Shown: positions 49,788 to 58,746 of the stretch, piece by piece
How positions within the stretch are numbered: the stretch's first letter is position 1
Layout: each line of letters opens with the position of its first letter
From: an uncultured Candidatus Melainabacteria bacterium
GTDB lineage: Bacteria; Cyanobacteriota; Vampirovibrionia; Gastranaerophilales; Gastranaerophilaceae
Reading direction: 5' to 3'
NCBI GenBank assembly: GCA_934747335.1
Contig: CAKVGS010000003.1
Location: 48,884-112,883, forward strand
DNA length: 64,000 nt
Notes under the pieces: generated by a model
Told to the model about the DNA's origin: nothing
The model's input: only the letters and a program-made list of their open reading frames with translations
The model's database searches: none
Position numbers and translations under genes: made by a program

Positions 49788-49804
49788 TCTAAAAAACGCG
49801 TTAG

Positions 49805-49813
49805 TGCTATAAT
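49805..49813 (+). promoter_or_regulatory. Extended -10 promoter of the 2-oxoacid oxidoreductase operon
   Basis: GTGCTATAAT has the TGn extension and perfect TATAAT; no -35 was found. It lies about 24 bases before the ferredoxin-subunit ATG. Confidence 0.45.
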
Positions 49814-49836
49814 TTTCCATGAAGGTAGGAGTTAAA

Positions 49837-50046
49837 ATGGGAAAGATAGTTATAGATAACAGTCGTTGCAAGTCTTGTTACATTTGCACAACAACTTGCC
49901 CGAAAGGACTTATCAAAAAGAGCAGCAAAACCAATCGCCTTGGAGATTACATGGTTGAATTCGACGACCCGAAAGGCGAATGTGTTGGTTGCGCAATGTG
50001 TGCAAAAAGATGTCCTGACATGGCAATTACAGAGGTATATAGATAG
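49837..50046 (+). CDS. korD: 2-oxoacid:ferredoxin oxidoreductase, ferredoxin-like (delta) subunit
   Basis: A 69-residue two-cluster ferredoxin: CKSCYICTTTCPKG and CVGCAMCAKRCPD provide eight cysteines for two [4Fe-4S] clusters. It should take electrons from the catalytic subunits. Start taken at MGKIVIDNSRC with AGGAG before; a frame 18 bases longer has none. A 75-base imperfect palindrome separates it from the alpha subunit. It heads the KOR operon. Confidence 0.9.
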   Translation: MGKIVIDNSRCKSCYICTTTCPKGLIKKSSKTNRLGDYMVEFDDPKGECVGCAMCAKRCPDMAITEVYR

Positions 50047-50118
50047 TGAATAGTGAACAGTGGGCTGTGAATAGGCGCAAAGCAATCTCTCACTTCTCAC
50101 TAACCATGACTCACTAAA
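50044..50118. repeat. Imperfect palindrome within the KOR operon
   Basis: TAGTGAATAGTGAACAGTGG and CTCACTTCTCACTAACCATG, CTCACTA are imperfect complements with a repetitive GTGAATAG-type pattern. Architecture recalls the E and F hairpins. It lies between the first two operon genes. Confidence 0.6.
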
Positions 50119-50130
50119 ACGGAGATTTTA

Positions 50131-51210
50131 ATGACAGAAAAAGTTTTAATAAAAGGAAATTATGCGATTGCTCAAGCTGCGGTTAACGCAGGCTGCCAAT
50201 GCTATTTTGGATATCCGATTACACCGCAAACCGAAATTGGTGAATACTTGAGCGGTAAAATGCAAGAATTAGGCAGAGCCTATGTTTGTGCGGAAAGCGA
50301 ATTGGGCGCGATAAATATGGTTATGGGTGCTGTTGCAACAGGTGTTAAGGCGATGACATCGTCTTCATCATGCGCTGTTGCTTTGATGCAAGAAGCTTTA
50401 TCTTACGCAGCGTCTGACGAATTGCCTGTTGTTCTCGTAAACGTTATGAGAACAGGACCGGGCTTAGGTTATATCTATCCAGCTCAAGGCGACTATAACC
50501 AAGCAGTTTACGGCGGTGGTAACGGTGATTATAAAATCGTAGTACTTGCGCCATCAACGGTTCAAGAATGTGTAGATTTAACTTATAGAGCATTTTATCT
50601 TGCGCAAAAATACAGAAACCCTGTAATTTTGTTGGCTGATGGACTTCTTGGTCAAATGATGGAACCTGCAAGCTTTGGAGAATATCCTTATCCTGAAGTT
50701 GATGTTTCATCTTGGGCTTTAACAGGTGCTAAAGGAAGAGAAGCAAGAACAATATATTCTTGTGCGCCTGACGAAAAAACTCAAATTCAGCACATTTACG
50801 ATTTGCATAAAAAATTTGATGTTATCAGAGAAAACGAAACTACATTTGAAGAATTTAATACAGAAGATGCAGACGTTATTCTAACAGCATTCGGTTCTAT
50901 GACAAGAAACATTAAGGCTGCAATGAATGTTTTAAGACAAAAAGGTATAAAAGCAGGTTGCTTTAGACCTGTGACTTTGAATCCGTTCCCGGCAGAAAGA
51001 ATTTCAGAACTCGCTAAAGAAGGAAAGGACTTTATCGTTGTAGAAATGAATATGGGACAAATGTTCAAGGATGTTAAATACGCAGTAGACGGTAAGTCTA
51101 AGGTGGATTTGGTTAACAGACCTTGCGGTGAGTGGTTAAGCGTTGAAGAAATCGTTTCTTCCGTTGAAAATATTTTAGAAGGGAGAAAAGAGTATGCAAC
51201 AAGTATTTAG
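50131..51210 (+). CDS. korA: 2-oxoacid:ferredoxin oxidoreductase subunit alpha
   Basis: Together with the beta subunit it oxidises a 2-oxoacid (most likely 2-oxoglutarate) to the acyl-CoA with ferredoxin reduction, oxygen-sensitive. The 359-residue protein has GYPITPQTEIGEYL, ESELGAINMVMGA, and PVILLADGLLGQMMEP, all in the alpha-chain pyrimidine/transketolase-like domain. Followed by beta with a 17-base overlap. The substrate could also be a branched-chain 2-oxoacid (Vor type). Confidence 0.93.
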   Translation: MTEKVLIKGNYAIAQAAVNAGCQCYFGYPITPQTEIGEYLSGKMQELGRAYVCAESELGAINMVMGAVATGVKAMTSSSSCAVALMQEALSYAASDELPVVLVNVMRTGPGLGYIYPAQGDYNQAVYGGGNGDYKIVVLAPSTVQECVDLTYRAFYLAQKYRNPVILLADGLLGQMMEPASFGEYPYPEVDVSSWALTGAKGREARTIYSCAPDEKTQIQHIYDLHKKFDVIRENETTFEEFNTEDADVILTAFGSMTRNIKAAMNVLRQKGIKAGCFRPVTLNPFPAERISELAKEGKDFIVVEMNMGQMFKDVKYAVDGKSKVDLVNRPCGEWLSVEEIVSSVENILEGRKEYATSI

Positions 51211-51931
51211 TATTCCAAAATCATTCAAAAAAGACTTTAAGTATACTTTTTGTCCCGGATGTGATCACGGTATTGCAATTAGATTGGTTGGCGAAGTTAT
51301 AGATGAATTGGGAATTAAAGAAGATATTATTTCATCGACTTCTGTCGGATGCTCTGTATTCCTTTATAATTTCCTTGATATTGATGCAGTTGAAGCTCCA
51401 CACGGTAGAGCTTTAGCTTCTGCAACAGGCGTAAAAAGAGCAAGACCTGATAAAGTTGTTTTCACATATTCAGGTGATGGTGACTTTGCATCAATCGGTT
51501 TGGCAGAATCTATGCATACCGCTTTAAGAGGCGAAAAGATTACTGCGTTTTGCTTAAACAATACGACTTACGGTATGACTGGCGGTCAGCTCGGACCTAC
51601 AACGATGATGGGACAAGTTACAACGACATCTCCGACAGGTAGAAACGCTGATTATTTCGGATATCCGATTAAAGTAGCCGAACACATTGCTTTATGCGAT
51701 GGAACAGCATTTTCTGCTCGTGTTGCGTTGGATTCTGTTCCACACATCAATCAAGCAAAACAAGCTATAAAAAAAGCATTCCAAGTTCAATTGGAAGGTA
51801 AAGGTTTCGGATTTGTAGAAATTCTTTCTTCTTGCCCGACAAACTGGCACATGACACCTGAAGGTGCTCATGAAAGAATTAGAACAGAAATGATTCCTGA
51901 ATTCCCATTGGGCGTATTTAAGGAAGTTTAG
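51194..51931 (+). CDS. korB: 2-oxoacid:ferredoxin oxidoreductase subunit beta
   Basis: A 245-residue thiamine diphosphate subunit. Key parts: FCPGCDHGIAIRL at the start, TSVGCSVFLYNFL, the TPP/Mg motif GDGDFASIGLAESMHTALRG with AFCLNNTTYGMTGGQ. CPTNW near the end. Overlaps the alpha gene by 17 bases; gamma follows after 15 bases. Binds the electron-donor part with korD. Confidence 0.93.
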   Translation: MQQVFSIPKSFKKDFKYTFCPGCDHGIAIRLVGEVIDELGIKEDIISSTSVGCSVFLYNFLDIDAVEAPHGRALASATGVKRARPDKVVFTYSGDGDFASIGLAESMHTALRGEKITAFCLNNTTYGMTGGQLGPTTMMGQVTTTSPTGRNADYFGYPIKVAEHIALCDGTAFSARVALDSVPHINQAKQAIKKAFQVQLEGKGFGFVEILSSCPTNWHMTPEGAHERIRTEMIPEFPLGVFKEV

Positions 51932-51946
51932 GAGAAAAGGAGTACT

Positions 51947-52483
51947 ATGGAAACTAATTTTATATTTGCCGGTTTTGGCGGGCAGGGTGTTCTTTTAGCA
52001 GGTACTGTTCTTGCTAATGCATTTATGTTAGAAGGTAAAAATGTTACTTGGTACCCTTGTTACGGAGCTGAAATGAGAGGCGGAACCGTAAACTGTGAAA
52101 TCGTTGTATCAGATGCGGAAGTAAGTTCTGTTCACAAACAAGATACAGATTATGCAATCGTTTTGAACCAACAGTCTTTTGATAAATTTGTTAAAAGGGT
52201 TAAAAAAGGCGGTACAATTGTTGCAAACTCTACGCTTGTAGCAGAAACTCGTCCGCGCGACGATATCAAGTATGTATTTGCACCTATGACAAAACTTGCA
52301 AATGATTTAGGTACAAGCAAAGTTACGAATGTCGTTTCTTTAGGTGTATTGGCTTCTGTTTGTGATGTTGTAACAAAAGAATATTTGGCAAAAGGTGTAG
52401 AAAAAGTTTTGGGCGCTAAGAAAAAAGATCTGTTACCGCTTAACTTGAAAGCGCTTGATGCAGCTTGTGCAGGTTGTGTGTAA
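51947..52483 (+). CDS. korC: 2-oxoacid:ferredoxin oxidoreductase subunit gamma
   Basis: The 178-residue gamma subunit: FAGFGGQGVLLAGTVLANAF at the start (nucleotide-like glycine motif), WYPCYGAEMRGGTVNCEIVVSD, and a KGVEKVLGAKKKDLLPLN end. Completes the delta-alpha-beta-gamma set. AAAGGAG before the start. Ends three bases before the decarboxylase ORF, which reads through as the next operon member. Confidence 0.92.
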   Translation: METNFIFAGFGGQGVLLAGTVLANAFMLEGKNVTWYPCYGAEMRGGTVNCEIVVSDAEVSSVHKQDTDYAIVLNQQSFDKFVKRVKKGGTIVANSTLVAETRPRDDIKYVFAPMTKLANDLGTSKVTNVVSLGVLASVCDVVTKEYLAKGVEKVLGAKKKDLLPLNLKALDAACAGCV

Positions 52484-52486
52484 AAT

Positions 52487-53515
52487 ATGAGCCTTATTTC
52501 AATCTTAAAGCGCAAAAACAGAAAATCATTGTTTACGACTCCGAGCCATGATGGTAAGTTGTGTATTTATCACAAATTTTACCAATGGTATCGCTCTGAT
52601 ATTTCGGAAGTTGATGCTTATAATCCTGAAGAGGCTTTAGAAAAAGCTGAAGCTAAAGCAGCTCGGATTTATGGAGTAAAATCTACTGATTTTTTAACAA
52701 ATGGTTCTTCAAGCGGAATTATTGCCGCTGTTTTGACTGCTTGCGAGCAAGGTGACAAGCTTTTAATTTGGAATAAATCTCATCCTTGCCATAGAAATGC
52801 CGGCATGCTTGCTGGAGCGGAAATCGTTGAGTACGAACTTCCTTTTGATGAAGAATGGGGCGTTTTTGAAGGGTTAAATAATATTGAAGCACTTTTAGAT
52901 AAACATTCGCCAAAGGCCATTATTGTAACTTCTCCAAGTTATGAGGGAATTGTATCTGATATTCCAAAAATCAGTGAAGCTTGCAAAAAGCGTGGCGTCT
53001 ATTTGATAGTGGATGAAGCGCACGGAGCGTTGTATCCGTTTTCGGATGAACTTCCTGAAAGTGCTGTAAAGTATGCGGACTTTACGGTTCAATCATTGCA
53101 CAAAACCGCAGGTGGAATTAATCCTACTGCACTTTTGCATTGCAATTGTGAACTTGATACAAAACCTGCTTTAAAAATGATTACGACAACATCGCCATCA
53201 TATCCGATGCTTGCAACGATAGAAGCTAATATTAATTATTTGAACAGCAAAAAAGGACGCAAGAAGATTGCAGAATTGATTACTCAGATTAAAGAAATAA
53301 AATTAGAACTAACCAATTTTGAGTTTTTTGGTGATGATATAACAAAAATTTTGATGAAAAAACAGGGTATGAGCGGGTTTGAACTGTCAGAAATTCTTTT
53401 TGATAAATTTAATATTGAAGATGAGCGCACAAACGAAAAATCAACAATGCTTTTGACCGGTTTAGGCACGACAAAAGAAAAGCTGAAACGCTTAAGTGTT
53501 CTAAAAAAGATATAA
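52487..53515 (+). CDS. PLP-dependent Orn/Lys/Arg decarboxylase-type protein (short form)
   Basis: A fold-type-I PLP protein of 342 residues. Seen: FTTPSHDGKL, NGSSSGIIAAVL, VTSPSYEGIVSD, DEAHGALYPF with PLP-contacting Asp, and the Lys in SLHKTAGG. This is the Orn/Lys/Arg decarboxylase core, without the usual C-terminal domain (full forms are near 480 residues). The start is four bases from the korC stop, so it is probably co-transcribed; a role in the oxidoreductase pathway is not evident. Substrate is unknown, but a basic amino acid is likely. Confidence 0.82.
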   Translation: MSLISILKRKNRKSLFTTPSHDGKLCIYHKFYQWYRSDISEVDAYNPEEALEKAEAKAARIYGVKSTDFLTNGSSSGIIAAVLTACEQGDKLLIWNKSHPCHRNAGMLAGAEIVEYELPFDEEWGVFEGLNNIEALLDKHSPKAIIVTSPSYEGIVSDIPKISEACKKRGVYLIVDEAHGALYPFSDELPESAVKYADFTVQSLHKTAGGINPTALLHCNCELDTKPALKMITTTSPSYPMLATIEANINYLNSKKGRKKIAELITQIKEIKLELTNFEFFGDDITKILMKKQGMSGFELSEILFDKFNIEDERTNEKSTMLLTGLGTTKEKLKRLSVLKKI

Positions 53516-53519
53516 AATA

Positions 53520-54146
53520 TTAATATCCGTTTGTAATAAATTCTCTGTTTCTGAATTTTGCGCCAAGCGAAGTTGCAATTTTTTCGCAAGCATCAGCATC
53601 AACAATATGGATTTTATCAAACCCTGTAACTACACTTGCTGAAACATCCATACCTGCTTCAACACAAGCTTTGATGAATTTTTGCACTTCTTCATAAGCA
53701 TTTTTGATTTTTGGTTTGCAAATTTCATCGTACTGCTCTTCGTTTGAAGCATTCAAGCTAACTGAAACAGCATCTATCAAACCCTTAAACTCTTCCGCTA
53801 CATTTGTTTTATAAATTGCGTTTGCGTGTCCGTTTGTATTAACGCGGATTTTGATATAAGGATAATTTTTTCTTAAGTATTTGCAGAATTCTTTCATCAT
53901 TTCACGTCTTAAAAATGGTTCGCCATAACCGCAGAACACAACCTCTCTCGGACGATCAAATTTTTGGAATTGCTCAATAACATCTTCTAATGTGTAATTA
54001 TCATCATGCCACATTTCAGCACCGCAAACATCATCTTTCTGCTCTCTTAAACAGAAAATACAAGAGTTTGTACAAGAGTTTGTAAGGTTTACGTAAACTA
54101 CTTCAGGCGATTTTTCGTCATTGATTGAATAAACTAGTGTGTACAT
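53520..54146 (-). CDS. Radical SAM protein, TatD-associated type
   Basis: A 208-residue radical SAM protein with the cluster motif CTNSCIFCLRE (CxxxCxxC) near residue 27, FCGYGEPFLR for SAM binding, NTNGHANAI and AVSVSLNAS. Length and style match the small TatD-linked radical SAM proteins, whose reaction is unknown. No tatD gene is adjacent here. Convergent with the decarboxylase, which ends four bases away. Confidence 0.85.
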   Translation of the reverse strand: MYTLVYSINDEKSPEVVYVNLTNSCTNSCIFCLREQKDDVCGAEMWHDDNYTLEDVIEQFQKFDRPREVVFCGYGEPFLRREMMKEFCKYLRKNYPYIKIRVNTNGHANAIYKTNVAEEFKGLIDAVSVSLNASNEEQYDEICKPKIKNAYEEVQKFIKACVEAGMDVSASVVTGFDKIHIVDADACEKIATSLGAKFRNREFITNGY

Positions 54147-54186
54147 GAATTTTTCTCCCTATATCGATATTATACTACAAAAGAGT

Positions 54187-54834
54187 TTAACTCACGATTT
54201 TAACGCCTGAGCTTGTGCCAAGTCTTACTGCGCCTGCTTCAATCATTTTCAAAGCAGCTTCTTTATCTCTGATTCCACCTGATGCTTTAACTTGCATGCC
54301 TGCATCTTTAACGGTATTAAACATCAAAGCTACATCTTCTGCTTTTGCACCAACTCCGTTTTTTACGAAGCCTGTGGAAGTTTTAACCAAATCCGCTTTA
54401 GCTTCTATACACAATTCGCAAGCCTTTTTGATTTCATCTTGAGAAAGCAAGTCGGTTTCTAAAATAACTTTCAAATTATGTCCCTGGCAAGCCCCTTTGA
54501 TTGCAGAAATTTCATCAACAATCGCATCATAAGCTTTATCTTTTAACAATCCTACATTAATCACCATATCGATTTCATCTGCACCGTTTTTAATTGCATC
54601 AATTGTTTCCAAAATTTTAATTTCTTTAGTGTTTTGTCCTAAAGGGAAACCAATAACTGTAACAACCTTAACATCACTGTTTTTTAAATACTCTTTTGCG
54701 TATTTTACGTTGCAAGGATTTACGCAAACTCCGAGGAAATCATATTGAATGGCTTCATCTAAAAGTTTTGTGATTTCTGCCTTTGTTGCGTCTTGTTTTA
54801 GTAATGTATGTTCAATGTATTTGTTTAAATTCAT
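54187..54834 (-). CDS. deoC: Deoxyribose-phosphate aldolase
   Basis: Cleaves 2-deoxyribose-5-phosphate to glyceraldehyde-3-phosphate and acetaldehyde. The 215-residue TIM-barrel protein has EHTLLKQDATK, VVTVIGFPLGQN, the active-site Lys in VKTSTGF, VKASGGIRD with the second Lys, and AGAVRLGTSSG. Complete. Start has GAAAGG ahead. Monocistronic; the palindrome at 54857-54988 separates it from uppP. Confidence 0.96.
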   Translation of the reverse strand: MNLNKYIEHTLLKQDATKAEITKLLDEAIQYDFLGVCVNPCNVKYAKEYLKNSDVKVVTVIGFPLGQNTKEIKILETIDAIKNGADEIDMVINVGLLKDKAYDAIVDEISAIKGACQGHNLKVILETDLLSQDEIKKACELCIEAKADLVKTSTGFVKNGVGAKAEDVALMFNTVKDAGMQVKASGGIRDKEAALKMIEAGAVRLGTSSGVKIVS

Positions 54835-54856
54835 GATGTGCCTTTCTTTTTAATGT

Positions 54857-54988
54857 TTATAATACCCTCTCCCGCCTTCGGCACCCTCCCCCGAGGGAGG
54901 GTGTGAGGTGCGTCAATCTATCGCCTGTAAATTTGCAAAAATTGTGCGTCTTTAGTTCCCTCCCTTGGGGGAGAGGGTATTATTAATT
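54857..54988. repeat. Family C palindrome before uppP
   Basis: TTATAATACCCTCTCCCGCC and GGGGGAGAGGGTATTATTAA are complementary at the ends, with CCTCCCCCGAGGGAGGGT inside. Matches 34183-34306. Confidence 0.8.
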
Positions 54989-55822
54989 AATACTAAAAAA
55001 TACCGCTGTCACAACGCCCATAATTAAGCAATAATACCCAAATATTCCTAATGAAAATTTAGAAACAAATTTCAAGAAATACTTAATACATAAATAACCG
55101 ACAATTCCTGATACGATAGTTCCGGCTATTATTGCCGTCCAATTGTATGTCACAACTTCCGCAAAATCCAATTTAACTAACGGATAAACCATTGAAGCAC
55201 CTAAAATTATCGGAATGCTTAATAAGAATGAGTATCTTGCAGAGGTAGTTCTATCTGAACCACTTAAAAGCCCTGTTGCAATCGTCAAACCTGAACGAGA
55301 AAATCCCGGAAGTGCAGCAAGCCCTTGCGCGATTGCCATCATTATTGAGCTTTTTAGAGTAATATCTTTTTTGTCAGGATGTCTTTTTGCCCAAGCTTCA
55401 CTAAATAAAAGCAAAACCCCTGTACCTATTAATAAACATCCAACGATTGCAGGCTTGAATACTAAAAATTCTGCAACTTCGTTCAAAGGAAATGCAATTA
55501 ACACCGTAATTATAGTGCCTAGAAAAATATAAACACCAGTTTTAAAATCTTTTGAAGAATAATCCTTATTTTTTAGTCCAAAATAAAGTGCTTTTAAGAT
55601 TGCCCAAATTTCTTTTCTAAAGAAAATCAAAACCGCGATTAAAGTACCTAAATGTAACATTATATCAAGAAAAACTTCCTGATTAGATTCTTGAACTATT
55701 TCAATTCCTTTAAACACTTTGTAAAAATTAGAAGTAAACACAAGATGTGCAGAACTTGAAATCGGCAAAAATTCGCTCAAACCTTGCACAATTCCCATTA
55801 ATATTGATTGTATTAAATCCAT
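54983..55822 (-). CDS. uppP: Undecaprenyl-diphosphatase
   Basis: Recycles the undecaprenyl lipid carrier of cell-wall synthesis at the inner membrane. The 279-residue protein has about eight membrane segments, the GLSEFLPISSSAHLV motif (residues 15-29) and ALPGFSRSGLTIATGL, which are the two BacA/UppP signature blocks holding the catalytic glutamate, serine and arginine. Overlaps no gene but begins seven bases from the GNAT-like gene. The last codons lie within the family C element. Confidence 0.96.
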   Translation of the reverse strand: MDLIQSILMGIVQGLSEFLPISSSAHLVFTSNFYKVFKGIEIVQESNQEVFLDIMLHLGTLIAVLIFFRKEIWAILKALYFGLKNKDYSSKDFKTGVYIFLGTIITVLIAFPLNEVAEFLVFKPAIVGCLLIGTGVLLLFSEAWAKRHPDKKDITLKSSIMMAIAQGLAALPGFSRSGLTIATGLLSGSDRTTSARYSFLLSIPIILGASMVYPLVKLDFAEVVTYNWTAIIAGTIVSGIVGYLCIKYFLKFVSKFSLGIFGYYCLIMGVVTAVFFSIN

Positions 55823-55828
55823 TTTCTT

Positions 55829-56824
55829 TTACCCTTCCAAACTACTTACAGGACGCACACTGCAAAACTGGCTCAAAATCGTGAATTTGCCCGAATGCAC
55901 AGGCTCTTTTATAACTCTTGCAGAAGAATTTGTCAGCACGATTTGGTTCTGCGCGCATTCAAATTTATGATCCAAGAAGAGTTTTTCGTCTTTTTCGCCA
56001 AGCTGTGTGTATTTTTTTGTCTTGATATATAAATTAAAATCTTTTTTACGCTTTTTTAATTGCGCTTGTGCAAAACTTATAATAGAAAAAATATCCAATT
56101 CAACCCAAGAAGACTGAACGATATCTAAAATAAAGTTTTCATTATCCGCACTCTGTATTGAGATATAGCAAGAAATATTTTTGCTTTTTGAATCTTCAAT
56201 TACATATTTGTATTCGCTAAAATATGAAAGTCCTTTGAACAATATTTCTTTAAATTCCTTCGCGTCACGACTCAAAAGCGGACGGAAATGCGGAAGAAGC
56301 GATTCATTATAAAGACTTGCTACTGTTGGAGAATCCGAATTTCTGAATTCTCTGAAATCTTTTTTATTAAAATCGGCTTCTACGTCGTTTACTTTCCATA
56401 ATTTTTCATAAGAAATCTGTGTAAAATTACATTTTGCAACAAAAAGTCGAACAAGTTCAGGTAAAAAGTCGTCGATTTTAACTACAAAAGACGATGCACC
56501 CATTGCTTTATATTTAGAAACTACGTATTGAATAAGTTCTCCTGCATCATCATAACAATTTTCTTCAAAAAACAGCCTTTGAATTTCCATTTTTCTAAGC
56601 GGACATCTTGACGGTGCAACCGTAATCAAACCTTTAATTTCTTTTTTGTCTTTTAAAACGTAGGTTTCAGGTAAAAATTTAAACCTCAAAGGAAGTAAAT
56701 GGTGCAGTGGGATAAGCGGATTAAACATTATATGGTTAATGTACTTATCTCTGTTATTAAGAAATGAAATCATTTCCTGCATTCTTTTTTTATCGAAATA
56801 ATAAAGCTTTCTAATCTTCCTCAT
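55829..56824 (-). CDS. GNAT-like N-acyltransferase-type protein
   Basis: A 331-residue protein with two segments that look like GNAT folds: residues 1-150 (ETYVLKDKKEIKGLITVAPS with a following helix) and 160-330. No perfect acetyl-CoA pyrophosphate loop (Q/R-x-x-G-x-G/A) is seen, so activity is uncertain. It starts with MRKIRKLYYFDKKRMQEMI. It is seven bases upstream of uppP and 24 bases downstream of the metal ATPase on the same strand. Function unknown. Confidence 0.65.
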   Translation of the reverse strand: MRKIRKLYYFDKKRMQEMISFLNNRDKYINHIMFNPLIPLHHLLPLRFKFLPETYVLKDKKEIKGLITVAPSRCPLRKMEIQRLFFEENCYDDAGELIQYVVSKYKAMGASSFVVKIDDFLPELVRLFVAKCNFTQISYEKLWKVNDVEADFNKKDFREFRNSDSPTVASLYNESLLPHFRPLLSRDAKEFKEILFKGLSYFSEYKYVIEDSKSKNISCYISIQSADNENFILDIVQSSWVELDIFSIISFAQAQLKKRKKDFNLYIKTKKYTQLGEKDEKLFLDHKFECAQNQIVLTNSSARVIKEPVHSGKFTILSQFCSVRPVSSLEG

Positions 56825-56848
56825 AAGAAGATTATAGCATATAAAAAT

Positions 56849-58621
56849 TTAATATTTATCTTGGGCTGCTCTTAGTGCATTCAATATTGCAATAATTGAA
56901 ACGCCAACATCTGCAAAAACAGCGCCCCACATTGAAACAAAACCTAAACCGCCCAAAATTAGGAATAATAATTTAACTGAAAGCGCGAAAACTATGTTTT
57001 CTTTGGCGATAAACATTGTCTTTTTTGCCATTTTGATTGCTAAAGCAACTTTTGATGGCTTATCGTCCATAATTACGACGTCAGCAGATTCTATTGCAAC
57101 ATCTGAACCTAAACCGCCCATTGCTATGCCGACATCCGCACGAGTCAGAACGGGGGCGTCATTAATGCCGTCACCAACGAAAATTACGCTCCCCTTACTT
57201 GAGGCAATTGTGTTTTCAAGTCTTTCAACTTTGTCGTTTGGCAAAAGTTCCGCAAAATATTCATCAATTCCGATTTTTGCTGCAACATTTTGTGCTGTCG
57301 TTTTAGAATCGCCTGTTAACATTTCAGTTTTTAAGCCAAGCTTTTTAAGAGTTTTTATTGCAGATTTTGTATCATCTTTGATTGTGTCAGATATTACGAT
57401 GTAGCCTTGATAAACGCTGTCAATTGCAACATAAACAACTGTTCCTGCTTTGTTAACAGGAGTTGTGTTTACAAATTTTGCGTTACCGACTAAAATTTCT
57501 TTTCCATCAATTTTAGCCTTAATTCCATATCCTGCAATTTCTTCTATTTCATTGTTTGTGGGAATTTCTGCATTATATTTTTCTTTGTACGCTTCTCTAA
57601 TTGCTTCTGCAATCGGATGCGGTGAAACGGCTTCTGCAAAAGCAGCATAGCGTAATAAATCAAGATTGTTTGAAGAAATTTCAACGACTTTAAAATTACC
57701 TTTTGTTAAAGTGCCTGTTTTATCGAAAACAGCAACTTTTGCCTTTGATAAGATTTCAATATAACTGCTACCCTTAATCAAAATACCTTTAGAAGACGCG
57801 CCACCAATTCCTGCAAAAAAGCTCAAAGGGATTGAGATTACTAAAGCACAAGGACAAGAAATTACTAAAAAAGTCAAAGCTCTTTCAATATAAAATGGAG
57901 GAATGCAAGCGATAATACAAGCGATGATTACAACTGCCGGAGTATAGTAGCGCGCGAATTTGGTTATAAAGTTTTCGGTCTTCGCTTTTTTAGAAGATGC
58001 GTTTTCTACAAGTTCTAAAATCTTTGCAACGGTAGATTCGCCAAACGGTTTAGTTACTTTGACTTCCAAAATTCCGTTTAGATTTATACATCCGCTAATT
58101 ACTTCATCTCCTGCTTTAACGTTTTTCGGCAAAGCTTCTCCTGTCAAAGCGGATGTATCAAGAGAGGCTTTTCCTGAAACGACTATGCCGTCAAGCGGAA
58201 TTTTTTCACCAGTTTTAACGGTTATAATATCGCCGATTTTAACTTCTGTTGGTGAAACTTTTTTGCCGTTTAAGTTCGCATAATCAGGGCGAATGTCCAT
58301 TAAAGCTGCGATTGAGTCTTTTGATTTATCAACCGCTCTATCTTGCATATATTCGCCTATTTGGTACAAAATCATTACCATAACGGCTTCCGGGAATTCT
58401 TTTATGCAAATTGCACCGACTGTTGCAAGTGACATCAAAAAGTTTTCGTCAAAAATTTGACCTTTGAAAATGTTTTTTATAGCACGAAGCAAAACATCCG
58501 CTCCAACAATCAGATAAGCAACTAAAAAGAGTGGTTTAAATATGTAGCCAAAAGCGAACAAAATGAGTCCTGTGATTATTCTTGGGATAACAAATGTATT
58601 AGCTTCTTTGTGTTCGCACAT
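56849..58621 (-). CDS. Heavy-metal P1B-type ATPase (Zn/Cd-type)
   Basis: A 590-residue export pump. Seen: actuator LTGEALPKNV (TGE), membrane CPC motif in SCPCALVIS, the phosphorylation site DKTGTLTKG, HP in VSPHPIAEAIREAY, LTGDSKTTA, and VGDGINDAPVLTRADVGIAMG. It lacks an N-terminal HMA domain; the start MCEHKEANTF contains only a short Cys/His. Adjacent divergent ArsR repressor and twin operators suggest zinc, cadmium or lead. AAGGAG before the start. The substrate is inferred from family and regulator. Confidence 0.94.
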   Translation of the reverse strand: MCEHKEANTFVIPRIITGLILFAFGYIFKPLFLVAYLIVGADVLLRAIKNIFKGQIFDENFLMSLATVGAICIKEFPEAVMVMILYQIGEYMQDRAVDKSKDSIAALMDIRPDYANLNGKKVSPTEVKIGDIITVKTGEKIPLDGIVVSGKASLDTSALTGEALPKNVKAGDEVISGCINLNGILEVKVTKPFGESTVAKILELVENASSKKAKTENFITKFARYYTPAVVIIACIIACIPPFYIERALTFLVISCPCALVISIPLSFFAGIGGASSKGILIKGSSYIEILSKAKVAVFDKTGTLTKGNFKVVEISSNNLDLLRYAAFAEAVSPHPIAEAIREAYKEKYNAEIPTNNEIEEIAGYGIKAKIDGKEILVGNAKFVNTTPVNKAGTVVYVAIDSVYQGYIVISDTIKDDTKSAIKTLKKLGLKTEMLTGDSKTTAQNVAAKIGIDEYFAELLPNDKVERLENTIASSKGSVIFVGDGINDAPVLTRADVGIAMGGLGSDVAIESADVVIMDDKPSKVALAIKMAKKTMFIAKENIVFALSVKLLFLILGGLGFVSMWGAVFADVGVSIIAILNALRAAQDKY

Positions 58622-58641
58622 GATGTTCTCCTTTTTCTTAT

Positions 58642-58671
58642 ATTATAGTTGAACAACTGTTCAACTGTCAA
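58642..58671 (-). promoter_or_regulatory. Metal-ATPase promoter with ArsR operator in the spacer
   Basis: Minus strand: TTGACA, 18 bases, TATAAT. The spacer contains the palindrome TTGAACAACTGTTCAA (58649-58664), a typical ArsR/SmtB site. Repressor binding would exclude polymerase. Confidence 0.85.
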
Positions 58672-58709
58672 TATGTTGAATGGTTAGTTTTTACAAAAGT
58701 TAATACAAT

Positions 58710-58739
58710 TTGACATTTGAACAAATATTCAACTATAAT
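58710..58739 (+). promoter_or_regulatory. arsR promoter with ArsR operator in the spacer
   Basis: Plus strand: TTGACA (58710-58715), 18 bases, TATAAT (58734-58739). The spacer holds TTGAACAAATATTCAA (58717-58732). Mirror image of the ATPase promoter. The expected transcript starts at or within one base of the arsR ATG, so arsR may be leaderless. Confidence 0.85.
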
Positions 58740-58746
58740 ATAAAAT

